DNA of 64,000 bases from Mycobacterium shigaense (GCF_002356315.1 NZ_AP018164.1:310001-374000), one strand, 5' to 3'. Shown: positions 1-11,345, counted from the stretch's first letter. Notes: generated by a model not told the origin, from the sequence alone. Translations and numbers: made by a program.

Positions 1-1
1 C

Positions 2-487
2 GACTGGGGTGGCACGCCGCACGGCGCCTTCATCGCGGGGGCAGTCTTCGGCAAGCTGCCCTTCCTGATGAACGGCATCCAGCTGGAGGTCGTCGGCGTC
101 GACGATGCCGCCCGGGCCATGATCCTGGCCGCCGAGCGCGGCCGCATCGGCGAACGGTACCTGGTCTCCGAGAAGATGATGGCGCTCAACGACTCGATCC
201 GGATCGCGGCCGACGAAGCCGGCGTCCCGCCGCCGCAGCGCGCGATCTCCGTACCGATGCTCTACGCCCTGGCCGCCGCGGGCACGCTGAAGGCCAAGCT
301 CACCGGCACGGACGCCCAACTCAGCCTGGCGTCGGTGCGGATGATGCGCGCCGAGGCTCCCGTGGACAGCAGCAAGGCCAAGCGGGAGCTGGGCTGGCAG
401 CCGCGCCCGGTCGAGGAATCGATCCGCGACGCCGCCCGGTTCTGGGCCGCGATGCGCGCCCCGCGAACGGCCGCCCAACCCGAATAG
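2..487 (+). CDS. NAD-dependent epimerase/dehydratase family protein, C-terminal part
   Basis: Partial gene: the frame is open from the window edge and the N-terminal Rossmann half lies outside. The visible 161 residues contain the region after the catalytic core (DDAARAMILAAERGRIGERY, then a conserved helix and a closing SSKAKRELGWQPRPVEESIR). That last pattern is typical of extended-SDR sugar-nucleotide epimerases and 3-beta-HSD or dihydroflavonol reductase relatives. By gene order it matches the oxidoreductase I recall as Rv0139. Substrate cannot be told from this fragment. An internal ATG at 68 is not the start, because coding similarity continues upstream of it. Confidence 0.85.
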   Translation, partial: DWGGTPHGAFIAGAVFGKLPFLMNGIQLEVVGVDDAARAMILAAERGRIGERYLVSEKMMALNDSIRIAADEAGVPPPQRAISVPMLYALAAAGTLKAKLTGTDAQLSLASVRMMRAEAPVDSSKAKRELGWQPRPVEESIRDAARFWAAMRAPRTAAQPE

Positions 488-556
488 GCGAAAACGGGAA
501 GTGTTGCGCGCCCGTCGGTGTTGCAGACGCTGTCTGCGTCTGAGGAGGTTTCACCC

Positions 557-934
557 ATGACCCACCGCGAAGTCCTAGAACCCAACGCGGGGCACCCGAT
601 CACCATCGAGCCCACCAAGGGGCGAGTGCAGGTTCGCATCAACGGCGAGGTCGTCGCCGACACCACCGCGGCGCTCGAATTGCGGGAGGCCACAATCCCT
701 GCTGTGCAATACATTCCGCTCGCCGACGTGGCCGCCGAACGGCTGACGCGCACCGACACCGTCACGTATTGCCCGTTCAAGGGTGACGCCAGCTATTACA
801 GCGTGACCACCGCGACCGGGGAGACCGTCGAGGATGCGATCTGGACCTATGAGCAGCCCTACCCCGCGGTCGCCCAGATCGCCGGGCACGTGGCGTTCTA
901 CCCGAACAAGGCCGAGATCAGCGTTCTTCAATAG
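557..934 (+). CDS. DUF427 domain protein
   Basis: 125-residue single-domain protein of the DUF427 family, a small beta-barrel fold of unknown biochemical role. Family landmarks are visible: an early RVQVRINGEVVADT strand pair, the YCPFKGDASYYSV core and an AIWTYEQPYPAVAQIAGHVA turn, closing with FYPNKAEISV. The ATG at 557 is chosen because a strong GAGGAGG site sits at 542-548, 8 bases upstream; an upstream in-frame start at 518 lacks this. The 3' end overlaps the convergent gene by 17 bases. It corresponds to Rv0140 in gene order. A larger two-module relative is encoded at 32295-32960. Confidence 0.85.
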   Translation: MTHREVLEPNAGHPITIEPTKGRVQVRINGEVVADTTAALELREATIPAVQYIPLADVAAERLTRTDTVTYCPFKGDASYYSVTTATGETVEDAIWTYEQPYPAVAQIAGHVAFYPNKAEISVLQ

Positions 935-1337
935 GCGACGGGGCGCCCCAGTCGGGGAACACCTCCGCCGCCGATTCCGTGTCGCTGTATTCGCGCATCG
1001 ACACGATCAGTCCGTCCTGGGTGTCGAAGACGCAGATGAACGGGGATTCGTAGTGCCTGCCGTCGGTCAACTTCCCGGTGGCGGACGCCTCGACGACCAC
1101 CGTGTCGCCCTCGTGAATGCAGCGGAGCAGATCGATGCCGAACGCGACGAACTGCCTGCGGCGGTCGATCTCGCGCCGGAAGTCGTCCTTGCCGATGCAC
1201 AGTCGCGTATACAGGCTCCAGTAGGTGAAATCGTCGTGCAGCAGCGTGAAACCCTCGTCCACATCGCCGCCCTCGCTGAGGCACTGCAGGAACATCCACA
1301 CGAGTTCGGCGAGCGGGGCGTCGAACGGCGTCGTCAC
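918..1337 (-). CDS. SnoaL/NTF2-like protein
   Basis: 139 residues with the size and pattern of an NTF2/SnoaL-like alpha+beta barrel: an N-terminal helix (APLAELVWMFLQCLSEGG), a DDFTYWS strand, a DFRREIDRR helix and a long curved sheet ending ICVFDTQDGLIVSMREY. Such proteins are small ligand-binding or isomerase/cyclase folds; the substrate is unknown here. The GTG at 1337 gives the family length, whereas the frame stays open far upstream only as a high-GC artefact. The gene is convergent with the DUF427 gene and overlaps it. It matches Rv0141c by order. Confidence 0.75.
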   Translation of the reverse strand: MTTPFDAPLAELVWMFLQCLSEGGDVDEGFTLLHDDFTYWSLYTRLCIGKDDFRREIDRRRQFVAFGIDLLRCIHEGDTVVVEASATGKLTDGRHYESPFICVFDTQDGLIVSMREYSDTESAAEVFPDWGAPSPIEER

Positions 1338-1397
1338 CTCGCAATAGTGTCTTGGGAAGTAGTTGCCGGTCAATGACGGCGGGATTCGGAGCGTGGG

Positions 1398-2309
1398 GTG
1401 GATAACGCGCGCACGGTGACGTTGTCCGGAGCGGCCAACTTCGGGCACACGCTGGCGCCGCTTCGGCGCGGACCACGAGATCCGTGCTTTCAGCTGCCGG
1501 GGGACGGCACCATCTGGCGGACCAGCCTGCTGCCGACGGGAGCCGTGACGGCGCGGTTGCGCCGTGCGGCTCCCGACGCCGTGCACTGCCAGGCGTGGGG
1601 GAGCGGGGCCCAGGAGTTTCTCGACGCGCTGCCCGCGGCGCTGGGCGCGGACGACGACCCGTCGGATTTCGAGCCGCGGCACCCGACGGTGGCCGCGGCC
1701 CATCGGCGGGTGCCGCACTTTCGCCTGGGCCGCACCGGCCAAGTCCTCGAGGCGTTGATTCCGGCGATCATCGAGCAGCGCGTGCCCGGTGCCGACGCGT
1801 TTCGGTCCTGGCGGGTGTTGGTGTCCAAGTACGGCACACCGGCGCCCGGTCCGGCGCCGCCCGGAATGCGGGTGCTGCCGTCGGCGCAGGTCTGGCGGAC
1901 CATTCCGTCCTGGGAGTTCCACCTCGCCAACGTCGATCCGCGGCGGGCGCAGACGGTGGTCGCCTGCGCGCGACGGGCCGAGTCGCTGGAACGGTTGGTG
2001 TCGCGTCCGGCCGAGCAGGCACGCGAGGCGTTGATGGCGTTGCCCGGGGTGGGCGTGTGGACCGCCGCCGAGACCGCGCAACGCGCCTTCGGCGACGCCG
2101 ACGCCCTCTCGGTCGGCGACTATCACGTGCCGAAGATGATCGGCTGGACGCTGCTGGGCCGTCCCGTCGACGACGCAGCCATGCTCGCGTTGCTCGAACC
2201 GATGCGGCCGCACCGGCACCGGGTGGTCTGCCTGCTCTATGCCAGTGGGCTGGCCTGCGAACCCCGCCGGGGTGCGCGACTGCCGGTACAGCAAATCCAA
2301 TCGCTCTGA
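1398..2309 (+). CDS. HhH-GPD DNA glycosylase (AlkA / 3-methyladenine type)
   Basis: 303-residue base-excision repair glycosylase. It carries the helix-hairpin-helix LPGVGVWTA at about residues 215-223, and the downstream loop places an aspartate in VGDYHVP (about D241), where the catalytic Asp of the HhH-GPD superfamily lies. The N-terminal part resembles the AlkA-like TBP-fold region. It would excise alkylated bases, leaving an abasic site. GTG start at 1398. It is transcribed away from the NTF2-like gene and corresponds to Rv0142. Exact base specificity is not determinable. Confidence 0.85.
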   Translation: MDNARTVTLSGAANFGHTLAPLRRGPRDPCFQLPGDGTIWRTSLLPTGAVTARLRRAAPDAVHCQAWGSGAQEFLDALPAALGADDDPSDFEPRHPTVAAAHRRVPHFRLGRTGQVLEALIPAIIEQRVPGADAFRSWRVLVSKYGTPAPGPAPPGMRVLPSAQVWRTIPSWEFHLANVDPRRAQTVVACARRAESLERLVSRPAEQAREALMALPGVGVWTAAETAQRAFGDADALSVGDYHVPKMIGWTLLGRPVDDAAMLALLEPMRPHRHRVVCLLYASGLACEPRRGARLPVQQIQSL

Positions 2310-2385
2310 CCGGCCAGTGTTTTCCGCCCGGGCCATCGGGTACCCGCCCGATTAAGTACGTGTGCGAAACCCAGGGAAGGAAGCA

Positions 2386-2937
2386 ATGACTCAGTTCACG
2401 ATTCCGGGATTGACCGACAAGCAGGCGGCGCGGCTCACCGAGCTGCTGCAGAAGCAACTGAGCACCTACAACGATCTTCACCTCACCCTCAAGCACATTC
2501 ACTGGAATGTGGTGGGCCCCAACTTCATCGGGGTGCACGAGATGATCGACCCCCAGGTGGACGCGGTGCGCGCCTACGCCGACGATGTCGCCGAACGCAT
2601 TGCGGCCCTTGGGGCTTCGCCGCAAGGCACGCCCGCCGCCATCATCCGGGACCGGTCCTGGGACGACTATTCCGTCGGCCGCGACACCGTGCAGTCACAT
2701 CTGGCCGCGCTGGACCTGGTGTACAACGGTGTGATCGAGGACATCCGCCAAGCCATCGACGAAACAGACGAACTCGATCCGGTCACGCAGGATCTGCTCA
2801 TCGGGCAGGCCGGAAGCCTGGAGAAATTCCAGTGGTTCGTCCGCGCCCATCTGGAGAGCTCCGGCGGGCAGCTGCAGCACGAGGGCTCCTCGACGGAGAA
2901 GAGTGCCGCCGACTCCGCGCGAGGCAAGTCGAGCTAG
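2386..2937 (+). CDS. dps: Dps-family ferritin (starvation DNA-protection protein)
   Basis: 183-residue ferritin-like protein that forms a dodecamer, oxidises Fe(II) with peroxide and protects DNA. The ferroxidase ligands of mycobacterial Dps are all visible: H39 (HIHWNV), H51 and, in the following helix, D66 and E70. The C-terminal tail after about residue 160 is polar with some basic residues (SSTEKSAADSARGKSS), like the DNA-binding tail of M. smegmatis Dps1, which has the same length. ATG 2386 is preceded by GGGAAGG. Its stop overlaps the stop of the convergent CLC gene in a shared CTAG. I do not recall a dps gene at this place in H37Rv, so it is probably lineage-specific here. Confidence 0.92.
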   Translation: MTQFTIPGLTDKQAARLTELLQKQLSTYNDLHLTLKHIHWNVVGPNFIGVHEMIDPQVDAVRAYADDVAERIAALGASPQGTPAAIIRDRSWDDYSVGRDTVQSHLAALDLVYNGVIEDIRQAIDETDELDPVTQDLLIGQAGSLEKFQWFVRAHLESSGGQLQHEGSSTEKSAADSARGKSS

Positions 2938-4379
2938 TCCGGCGACCCTTGTCGCTCCCGCTCCGCTTGTGCGGCTTCACGATTGAGCCGCTGCGCTTCG
3001 TAGATGGTCACGTTGGTGCGCGACAGCAGCAGCGCGGCAATGCCCACTGAGATGATCGCGCCGGGCACGACTGAAAACGAGCCCGTCATCTCCGCCACCA
3101 TGATCATGATCGCCAGCGGCGCGCGGGCGACGCTGCCGAAACAGGTCATCATCCCGACCACCACGAAGATGCCGGGATCGGGTGGCACGCCGGGTAGCTG
3201 ACACAGCTCGCCCAGCCGCCAGATGGCGCCCCCGACAAACGCGCCGATGACGATGCCCGGGCCGAACAGGCCGCCGGATCCTCCGGTTCCGATCGACAGC
3301 GACGTCGCGACGATCTTGGCGATCGGCAGGACGACGACGATCCACAACGGGATCTGCATCAGCGAGCCGCGCTCGGCCGCGAGCTGGGCCCAGCCGTAGC
3401 CGCTGCTCAGGATCTCCGGTATCAGCAGTCCGAGCAGCCCGACCAGGAGGCCGCCCACCGCGGGCTTGAGCACCGGACCGCCGGGCAACCGGTGGCTGAG
3501 CCGGACCGTGGTGTGGAAGGTGCGGGCATACAGGTAGCCGACCGCGGCCCCCACCAGGCCGATCACCACGAACCACAGCAGTGGCCCCGCCTTTTCGAAG
3601 CGGTACTCGGCATCGATATAGCCGAACAGCGGATCGAAGCCGAGGAAGGAACCGAGTACGGCGTATGCGGTGCCCGAGGTGATGAAACCGGGCAGCAGGC
3701 ACCGGTAGTCGAAGTCGTCGCGGTAGGTGATCGACGCGGCCAGCACCGCTCCGCCCAGCGGTGCGGCGAAGATGGCGCCGATACCCGCGCCGATACCCAG
3801 CGCCACCGCGATCCGGCCGTCCTCGTCGGACAGGCGCAGGCGCCGGGTCAGCAGCGAGCCGAAGCCCGCCGAGATCTGCGCCGTCGGGCCTTCGCGGCCG
3901 CCGGACCCGCCCGAGCCGATGGTCAGCGCGCTGGCCACCATCTTGACCAGCACCGCGCGGAAGCGGATCGCGCGCGGGTCGCCGTGCACCGCTTCGATGG
4001 CCTCGTCGGTGCCGTGACCGGTCGCTTCCGGGGCAAGTTTGGTGACCAGCACCGCCGACACGAGCGCCCCGGCGGTCGTCACCAGGGGGATCGCCCAGGG
4101 GCGGGAGAATCCGGTGGATCCGTGGCTGCCGCCTTCGCCGACGGGCGTCGGCTGGTGATAGCCGGCCAGGTGCCCGAGCAGAAAGTCGGCGGTGTATTTC
4201 AGGCCGAGGTAGAACACGACAGCGCCCAGGCCCGAGATGACGCCGATGGTGGCACCCAGCAGGAACCATTTGCGCAAGTAGCCCGAGCTTCGAAGCACCG
4301 CCCCGAATCGCCCGCCGGCGGCTGCGGCCGGAGCTACCGAGGGCTGGGGCTCGTCCTCGGTCGGCTCAGTGGCGGGCAC
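2934..4379 (-). CDS. CLC-family chloride channel/transporter
   Basis: 481-residue polytopic membrane protein with about ten hydrophobic segments. The CLC helix-N-terminus motifs are recognisable. GREGP (about residue 160) keeps the gating glutamate and GLFGPG stands for GxFxP. The first motif, GSGIP in E. coli ClcA, reads GHGTD (about residue 120), so the usual chloride-coordinating serine is absent; this is a variant seen among actinobacterial and cyanobacterial CLCs. The N-terminal 25 residues are a disordered P/A-rich extension. GTG start at 4379. It matches Rv0143c. Whether it is a channel or an H+/Cl- antiporter cannot be told. Confidence 0.9.
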   Translation of the reverse strand: MPATEPTEDEPQPSVAPAAAAGGRFGAVLRSSGYLRKWFLLGATIGVISGLGAVVFYLGLKYTADFLLGHLAGYHQPTPVGEGGSHGSTGFSRPWAIPLVTTAGALVSAVLVTKLAPEATGHGTDEAIEAVHGDPRAIRFRAVLVKMVASALTIGSGGSGGREGPTAQISAGFGSLLTRRLRLSDEDGRIAVALGIGAGIGAIFAAPLGGAVLAASITYRDDFDYRCLLPGFITSGTAYAVLGSFLGFDPLFGYIDAEYRFEKAGPLLWFVVIGLVGAAVGYLYARTFHTTVRLSHRLPGGPVLKPAVGGLLVGLLGLLIPEILSSGYGWAQLAAERGSLMQIPLWIVVVLPIAKIVATSLSIGTGGSGGLFGPGIVIGAFVGGAIWRLGELCQLPGVPPDPGIFVVVGMMTCFGSVARAPLAIMIMVAEMTGSFSVVPGAIISVGIAALLLSRTNVTIYEAQRLNREAAQAERERQGSPD

Positions 4380-4455
4380 CGGGCCATCCTAGGCCACCGA
4401 GGAATAAATGGACCGTAGTCCGGTTATATTGGCAGCATCGGAAAAGGAGATTCAC

Positions 4456-5496
4456 ATGCCTGCTATCACCGCAAACACGTTGACGTTGCCCCGGATCACG
4501 TCGGCCGGCGCCGGTGACACCGAGCGGCCGGTACGGTCCATCACCACCGGGCCGCGCGGGTACGAGGGCGAGGGCTTCCCCGTTGTGCGGGCGTTCGCCG
4601 GGGTCAGTGCCGCCGCCCTGGACCCTTTCGTCCACATGGACCAGATGGGCGAGGTGAACTATCAGCCGGGCGAACCCAGGGGGACCGATTGGCACCCGCA
4701 CCGCGGTTTCGAGACGGTCACCTACATGATCGACGGCAAATTCGCGCACCAGGATTCGCACGGCGGCGGCGGTCTGATCACCGACGGCGCCACGCAATGG
4801 ATGACGGCGGGATCAGGCATCTTGCACATCGAGACCCCGCCCGTCGAGTTGGTCGAAAGCGGCGGACTCTTCCACGGGATCCAGCTGTGGGTGAATCTGC
4901 CCGGAAAAGACAAGTTCTCGACGCCGCGCTATCAGGCCATCGACGGTGGCGACACCCGGTTGCTGGCCTCCGACGATGGCGGGGCACTGGTGCGCATTAT
5001 CGCCGGTGAGGTCGACGGTCACCGCGGGCCCGGTGTCGCCCACACGCCAATCACGTTGGCGCATACGACGATTCAAAATGGCGCCAGGCTGAATATGCCG
5101 TGGCGACGCGATTTCAACGCCCTGGTTTATGTGCTGTCGGGTAGTGGATATGTCGGCCCGGTGAGTCATCCAGTTCGCGCGGGTCAGCTGGTCGTGCTGG
5201 GGCCCGGTGATCGAATCACCGTCGGCGCTCAGGCGGCCCAGGAATCCGCGGACACCGCGGAAATTGACGTTTTGCTATTGGGCGGCCGACCGATTCGCGA
5301 ACCGGTATTCCACTACGGGCCTTTCGTGATGAACTCGCGGGTGGAATTGATCGAGGCACTGGAGGACTACCAGGCGGGGAAGTTTGGCCATATTCCGCCG
5401 AACGCGTTAATGCCGCATCGTGGCGTGGCACAATCCGCTAGTGTCATCAACGGGGAGGCGCAGGCCGGGGCGCCCCCCAGCCGCGAAAGCAGATGA
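4456..5496 (+). CDS. Pirin family protein
   Basis: 346-residue bicupin. The N-terminal cupin holds the pirin metal-ligand set: HPHRGFE, a second histidine pair in HQDSHGG, and HIE after SGILHIE. The C-terminal cupin includes the FVMNSRVELIEALEDYQAGKFG tail characteristic of pirins. Pirins are iron-binding proteins, some with quercetinase activity and some acting as regulators. The ATG at 4456 has AAAAGGAG 6 bases upstream; the upstream ATG at 4408 has no comparable site. A short divergent promoter region (4380-4455) separates it from the CLC gene. It overlaps the following TetR gene by 77 bases, implying co-transcription. It is not present here in H37Rv as far as I recall. Confidence 0.9.
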   Translation: MPAITANTLTLPRITSAGAGDTERPVRSITTGPRGYEGEGFPVVRAFAGVSAAALDPFVHMDQMGEVNYQPGEPRGTDWHPHRGFETVTYMIDGKFAHQDSHGGGGLITDGATQWMTAGSGILHIETPPVELVESGGLFHGIQLWVNLPGKDKFSTPRYQAIDGGDTRLLASDDGGALVRIIAGEVDGHRGPGVAHTPITLAHTTIQNGARLNMPWRRDFNALVYVLSGSGYVGPVSHPVRAGQLVVLGPGDRITVGAQAAQESADTAEIDVLLLGGRPIREPVFHYGPFVMNSRVELIEALEDYQAGKFGHIPPNALMPHRGVAQSASVINGEAQAGAPPSRESR

Positions 5497-6076
5497 GACG
5501 CGCAAGAGGATCTTGCGCGCCGCTCGCTTGGTGTTCAGCGAACGTGGGTACGAGGGGGCCACGTTCCAGGCCATCGCGGTGCGCGCCGACCTGACACGGC
5601 CCGCCATCAATCACTACTTTTCCAGCAAGCGTGTGTTGTATCGGGAAGCGTTGGCGCAAACGGCCGAACTCATATTCGGCGCCGGTATCGCACAGGCGGA
5701 CCGGGAGACGACGCTGTTGCCGCGGCTGACCGGGTTCATCGCGGCGGCCGTGGCGGTGAATCGCGAGTATCCCTCGGCCTCAGCGTTTTTGATGGGCTCG
5801 ATCCTGGAAACTCAGCGCCACCCGGAATTGAACCAAGCCGAAAACGATGCGGTGCTGATTTGCCGCGGGTTTTTGACCCGGGTGGTCAACGAGGCCATCG
5901 AGGCCGACGAGATAGACCCCGCCATCGACGCCGGCGCCCTCATCGAGACCCTGCTGGTCGTCATGTGCGGGGCGGGGTTCTATTCCGGGTTCGTGCACAG
6001 CTATCCGGAGTTTCAGCCCATCACCGAGATGCTGGGACTGCTGCTCGACGGTGCGCTGTCGCGGTCCAAGGATTGA
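5420..6076 (+). CDS. TetR/AcrR family transcriptional regulator
   Basis: 218-residue regulator. The basic leader [15 protein letters not shown] precedes the TetR DNA-binding domain (about residues 25-75), with the recognition helix in [19 protein letters not shown]. The C-terminal ligand domain is of the tetracyclin-repressor-like type. GTG at 5420 is used here; GTG at 5441 is an equally possible start. Both lie inside the pirin gene, so translation is probably coupled. It matches Rv0144 by order and may control the pirin and the methyltransferase genes that follow; no clear operator was found. Confidence 0.85.
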   Translation: MAWHNPLVSSTGRRRPGRPPAAKADETRKRILRAARLVFSERGYEGATFQAIAVRADLTRPAINHYFSSKRVLYREALAQTAELIFGAGIAQADRETTLLPRLTGFIAAAVAVNREYPSASAFLMGSILETQRHPELNQAENDAVLICRGFLTRVVNEAIEADEIDPAIDAGALIETLLVVMCGAGFYSGFVHSYPEFQPITEMLGLLLDGALSRSKD

Positions 6077-6155
6077 CCCACGGTCCGCCGCGGCCAGTGA
6101 GATCGGGCACAAAGCGTATAGGCTAGCTAACTTATTCGGGTATCATGGCCGGGAA

Positions 6156-8071
<1,916 letters not shown>

Positions 8072-8163
8072 TGCCCAAGCCTTGAGCGCCGGGGACTCGC
8101 CGCTGGCTCGCGGTTGTGGTTACCGCGAAATGGCCAGCTCGTCGGGAACAATGTTCAGTCATC

Positions 8164-9714
8164 ATGGCTGACGGTGAAGCTGACCAATCGCAGCGTTGGG
8201 TGCTGAGAAAGGGACGGTTTGTCGCCGCCCTCGCCTCGGCTTCCGTGATGGCCGTCACCGGCATGGGGTGGACGGGTTACCACACGGCGCTGGGCAAAAT
8301 CATCATCTCGCACGCGCTCCCGAATGCATCGTCGTCGCTGAGCGGGGACCAGAACATCCTGTTGATGGGCCTGGACAGCCGGTTGGACCAGAACGGGCGG
8401 CCGCTGCCCCAGGACGTCTACGACGCATTGCACGCCGGGGACGAAAGCTCGGGCGGCTACAACGCGAATGTGCTGATCGTCGTTCATATTTCGGACGGCG
8501 ACGGGCCGGTCACCGCGGTGTCGATTCCCCGCGACGACTACGCGGAGTTGCCGGGCTGCCCGGGGTCGGTCTGCACGGGCAAGATCAAGCAGGCCTACGG
8601 TCTGGCCTACCAGCAGTCGTTGAACGCGCAGGCGTCGGGCAATTCCGACGGCGCGGGTGCCAACGATTTGGCGGCCCGCGAGCAGACCGCGCGCGAGGCC
8701 GGCCGCAAGGCCGAAATCGCCGCCGTCAACGACTTCCTCGGCATCTCGGTCGACCACTTCGTCGAGGTCACACTGGGTGCCTTCTTCCAGATCGCCAAGG
8801 CCGTCGAGCCAATCACGGTGTGCCTCAACGGCGATACGCGAGACAGCTACTCGGGTGCCGACTTCCACCAAGGGGTGCAGCGCATCGATGCCGCCGACGC
8901 GATGGCCTTCGTGCGGCAGCGGCGCGACGAAGACGACGGCTCCTTCACCGATTTCGACCGGACCCGGCGACAGCAGGCGTTCCTGGTGTCGTTGGTCGCC
9001 GCGGCGCGCAACGGCGGTGCGTTGTCCACCGTGAGCGGGCTGCGCAAGCTGCTGCAGGTCGCCCGCGACAACGTCGCCGTCGACTCCGGGCTGGACCTCG
9101 TCGACCTTGCGTCGCGGGCATCGAAGCTGACCGGGCGACCGTTGTCGCTGTACACACTGCCGATCTCGGGCTTCGGCAAGGATTCCAACGGATCCGACAT
9201 CAACCTCGTCGACCTGCCGACCATCCGGCGCATCGTCCACGAACGCTTCGACTCAGACGCCCCGGCCGCGCTCGACGCCGCGTCCCCGACCACCCTGTCG
9301 CAACCGGTGACCCTCGACGTCGTCAACGCCACCGCGCGCGACGGGCTGGCCGCCGCGATCGAGGAGTCGTTCGCCGCGCGCGGCTTCACCCGGGGCAGTG
9401 CCACGACGGCCGCGACCCCGTCGGATCAGACCGTGATCGAGTACGGCCCCGGCGCCGATCAGGGCGCGCAGTTGCTGGCCGAGCAGCTGCACGTGCCCGC
9501 GACCGCCAACAGCGCCGTGGCCGCCGGGACGGTCCGGTTGACGGTGGGCACGCAATTTCCGGCGGGTGACTACCTAGGCCGGCCGGGTGCCGGAGGCGGC
9601 GCGTCGGTGCCCGGGCAGGTCGCGACCGTGGCCGCCACCGGCAGCGGTGATCGCTCGCCGGCGCCGACCGACCTCAGCCAGATGACGGCGACGAACGTTC
9701 CCTGCGTCAAGTAA
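8164..9714 (+). CDS. LCP (LytR-CpsA-Psr) family cell-wall ligase
   Basis: 516-residue membrane-anchored protein. One transmembrane segment lies near residues 19-42 after a short cytoplasmic tail. The LCP catalytic domain follows, with ILLMGLDSRLD, the arginine-rich SIPRDDY and FVRQRRDEDDGSFTDFDRTR motifs that bind the polyprenyl pyrophosphate. A LytR_C domain lies at about residues 380-465, then a low-complexity tail. Mycobacterial LCP proteins attach arabinogalactan to peptidoglycan. ATG 8164 is preferred to the earlier in-frame GTG at 8116 because it directly precedes a conventional N-terminus. The gene is inserted between the Rv0146 and Rv0147 equivalents; I do not recall it at that place in H37Rv. 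Confidence 0.9.
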   Translation: MADGEADQSQRWVLRKGRFVAALASASVMAVTGMGWTGYHTALGKIIISHALPNASSSLSGDQNILLMGLDSRLDQNGRPLPQDVYDALHAGDESSGGYNANVLIVVHISDGDGPVTAVSIPRDDYAELPGCPGSVCTGKIKQAYGLAYQQSLNAQASGNSDGAGANDLAAREQTAREAGRKAEIAAVNDFLGISVDHFVEVTLGAFFQIAKAVEPITVCLNGDTRDSYSGADFHQGVQRIDAADAMAFVRQRRDEDDGSFTDFDRTRRQQAFLVSLVAAARNGGALSTVSGLRKLLQVARDNVAVDSGLDLVDLASRASKLTGRPLSLYTLPISGFGKDSNGSDINLVDLPTIRRIVHERFDSDAPAALDAASPTTLSQPVTLDVVNATARDGLAAAIEESFAARGFTRGSATTAATPSDQTVIEYGPGADQGAQLLAEQLHVPATANSAVAAGTVRLTVGTQFPAGDYLGRPGAGGGASVPGQVATVAATGSGDRSPAPTDLSQMTATNVPCVK

Positions 9715-9866
9715 ATCGGGCTACGGGCTGAGCGGGTCAAGGCCGCAACCACAGCGCACTTACTGCCCTCCCAACCGGATGGTTAGGATCGCGGGTATCA
9801 CCCAATCTAGTGTCCGCGTGCCGAGCAGCGGGCACCCCTGGGAAGGTGCACAAGGGAAGGACAACG

Positions 9867-11288
9867 ATGACCACCGAATCGGTTGCACCAAAGACCTCCG
9901 CCGCCAACGGCGCCGCCCAGCCGGCCGACGTCGCAGCAACGGTGGCCCGGCTTCGCCGGACCTTCGCCACCGGGCGCACGCGCGACATCGAATGGCGCAA
10001 GCGGCAGCTGGTGCAGCTGACCAAGCTGATGGAGGAGAACGAGGGCGCCATCGCGGCCGCCCTCGCCGAAGACCTCGACCGCAGCCCGTTCGAGGCGTTC
10101 ATCGCCGACATCGCGACGACGTCCGGCGAGGCGAAGTACGCGGCCAAGAAGCTGCGCCGATGGACGAAGCGTCGCTACCAGCTGCTTGAGATGCCTCAGC
10201 TGCCCGGCCGCGGCTGGATCGAGTACGAGCCCTACGGCACGGTGCTGATCATCGGCGCCTGGAACTACCCGTTCTACCTGACGCTGGGGCCGGCCGTCGG
10301 CGCCATCGCCGCGGGCAATGCCGTCATCCTCAAGCCCTCGGAGATCGCCGCGGCGTCGGCCCATGTGATGGCCGAGTTGGTGCCGCGCTACCTCGACAGC
10401 GACGCGATCGCGGTGGTCGAGGGTGACGGCTCGACCAGCCAGGAGCTCATCGCGCAGGGGCTGGACCGGGTGCTGTTCACCGGCGGCACCGAGATCGGAC
10501 GCAAGGTCTACGAGGGCGCGGCACCGCACCTGACCCCGTGCACGCTTGAGCTGGGCGGCAAGAGCCCGGTGATCGTGGCCGCCGACGCCGACCTGGACGT
10601 CGCGGCCAAGCGCATCGCCTGGATGAAACTGCTGAACGCAGGACAGACCTGCGTCGCACCCGATTACGTGTTGGCCGACGCCAAGATTCGCGACGAGCTG
10701 GTCAGCAAGATCGGCGCGGCGATCACCAAGTTCACCGCTGACAAGCCCGACGGCATGCGGATCGTCAATCAGCGGCAGTTCGACCGGATCAGCGGCTACC
10801 TGGCCGGCGGGGACGGCAAGGTCGTCGTCGGCGGCAAGTGCAACGCGTCGAACCTGCGCATCCAGCCCGCCGTCGTCGTCGACCCCGACCCGGACGGCCC
10901 GCTGATGCAGAACGAGATCTTCGGGCCGGTGTTGCCGGTCGTCACCGTCCAATCCCTGGACGACGCAATACGTTTCGTCAACTCGCGGCCCAAGCCGCTG
11001 TCGGCGTACCTGTTCACCAAGACGCGCGAGACCCGCGAGCGCGTGATCAAGGAGGTGCCCGCCGGCGGCATGCTGGTCAACCACCTCGCCTTCCAGGTGT
11101 CGACGGCGAAACTGCCCTTCGGTGGCGTCGGCGCATCGGGCATGGGTGCCTACCACGGCAAGTTCGGCTTCGAGGAGTTCAGCCACCGCAAGTCGGTGCT
11201 GACCAAGCCGACCCGGCCCGACCTGTCGAGCTTCATCTACCCGCCGTACACCGCGCGAGCCATGAAGCTGGCCCGCCGCATGTTCTGA
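9867..11288 (+). CDS. Aldehyde dehydrogenase (NAD(P)+ dependent)
   Basis: 473-residue ALDH-superfamily enzyme of the shorter class-3-like group. The general base is E228 in LELGGKSP and the nucleophile C262 in NAGQTCVAP. The cofactor segment GAWNYPFYLTLGP and FTGGTEIGR are intact, and the C-terminus ends in a hydrophobic YTARAMKLARRMF, compatible with membrane association as in fatty-aldehyde dehydrogenases. ATG 9867 follows AAGGGAAGG. Likely role: oxidation of aliphatic aldehydes to acids. It corresponds to Rv0147 and is followed after 57 bases by the SDR gene, probably in one transcript. Confidence 0.92.
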   Translation: MTTESVAPKTSAANGAAQPADVAATVARLRRTFATGRTRDIEWRKRQLVQLTKLMEENEGAIAAALAEDLDRSPFEAFIADIATTSGEAKYAAKKLRRWTKRRYQLLEMPQLPGRGWIEYEPYGTVLIIGAWNYPFYLTLGPAVGAIAAGNAVILKPSEIAAASAHVMAELVPRYLDSDAIAVVEGDGSTSQELIAQGLDRVLFTGGTEIGRKVYEGAAPHLTPCTLELGGKSPVIVAADADLDVAAKRIAWMKLLNAGQTCVAPDYVLADAKIRDELVSKIGAAITKFTADKPDGMRIVNQRQFDRISGYLAGGDGKVVVGGKCNASNLRIQPAVVVDPDPDGPLMQNEIFGPVLPVVTVQSLDDAIRFVNSRPKPLSAYLFTKTRETRERVIKEVPAGGMLVNHLAFQVSTAKLPFGGVGASGMGAYHGKFGFEEFSHRKSVLTKPTRPDLSSFIYPPYTARAMKLARRMF

Positions 11289-11345
11289 TGGTCTTCGCAC
11301 CAAGCCGTTTGCTAGACAAAGTTTTTCACATCAGAGAGGAAACTC

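Noticed and set aside
918..2336. A 472-codon minus-strand open frame
   Set aside because: Only its last 139 codons look like a protein family (NTF2-like). The rest is antisense to the DNA glycosylase gene and is an artefact of high GC.
5420..5496. Fusion of the pirin and TetR genes
   Set aside because: The two are in different frames with complete ends of their own; it is an overlap, not a fusion.
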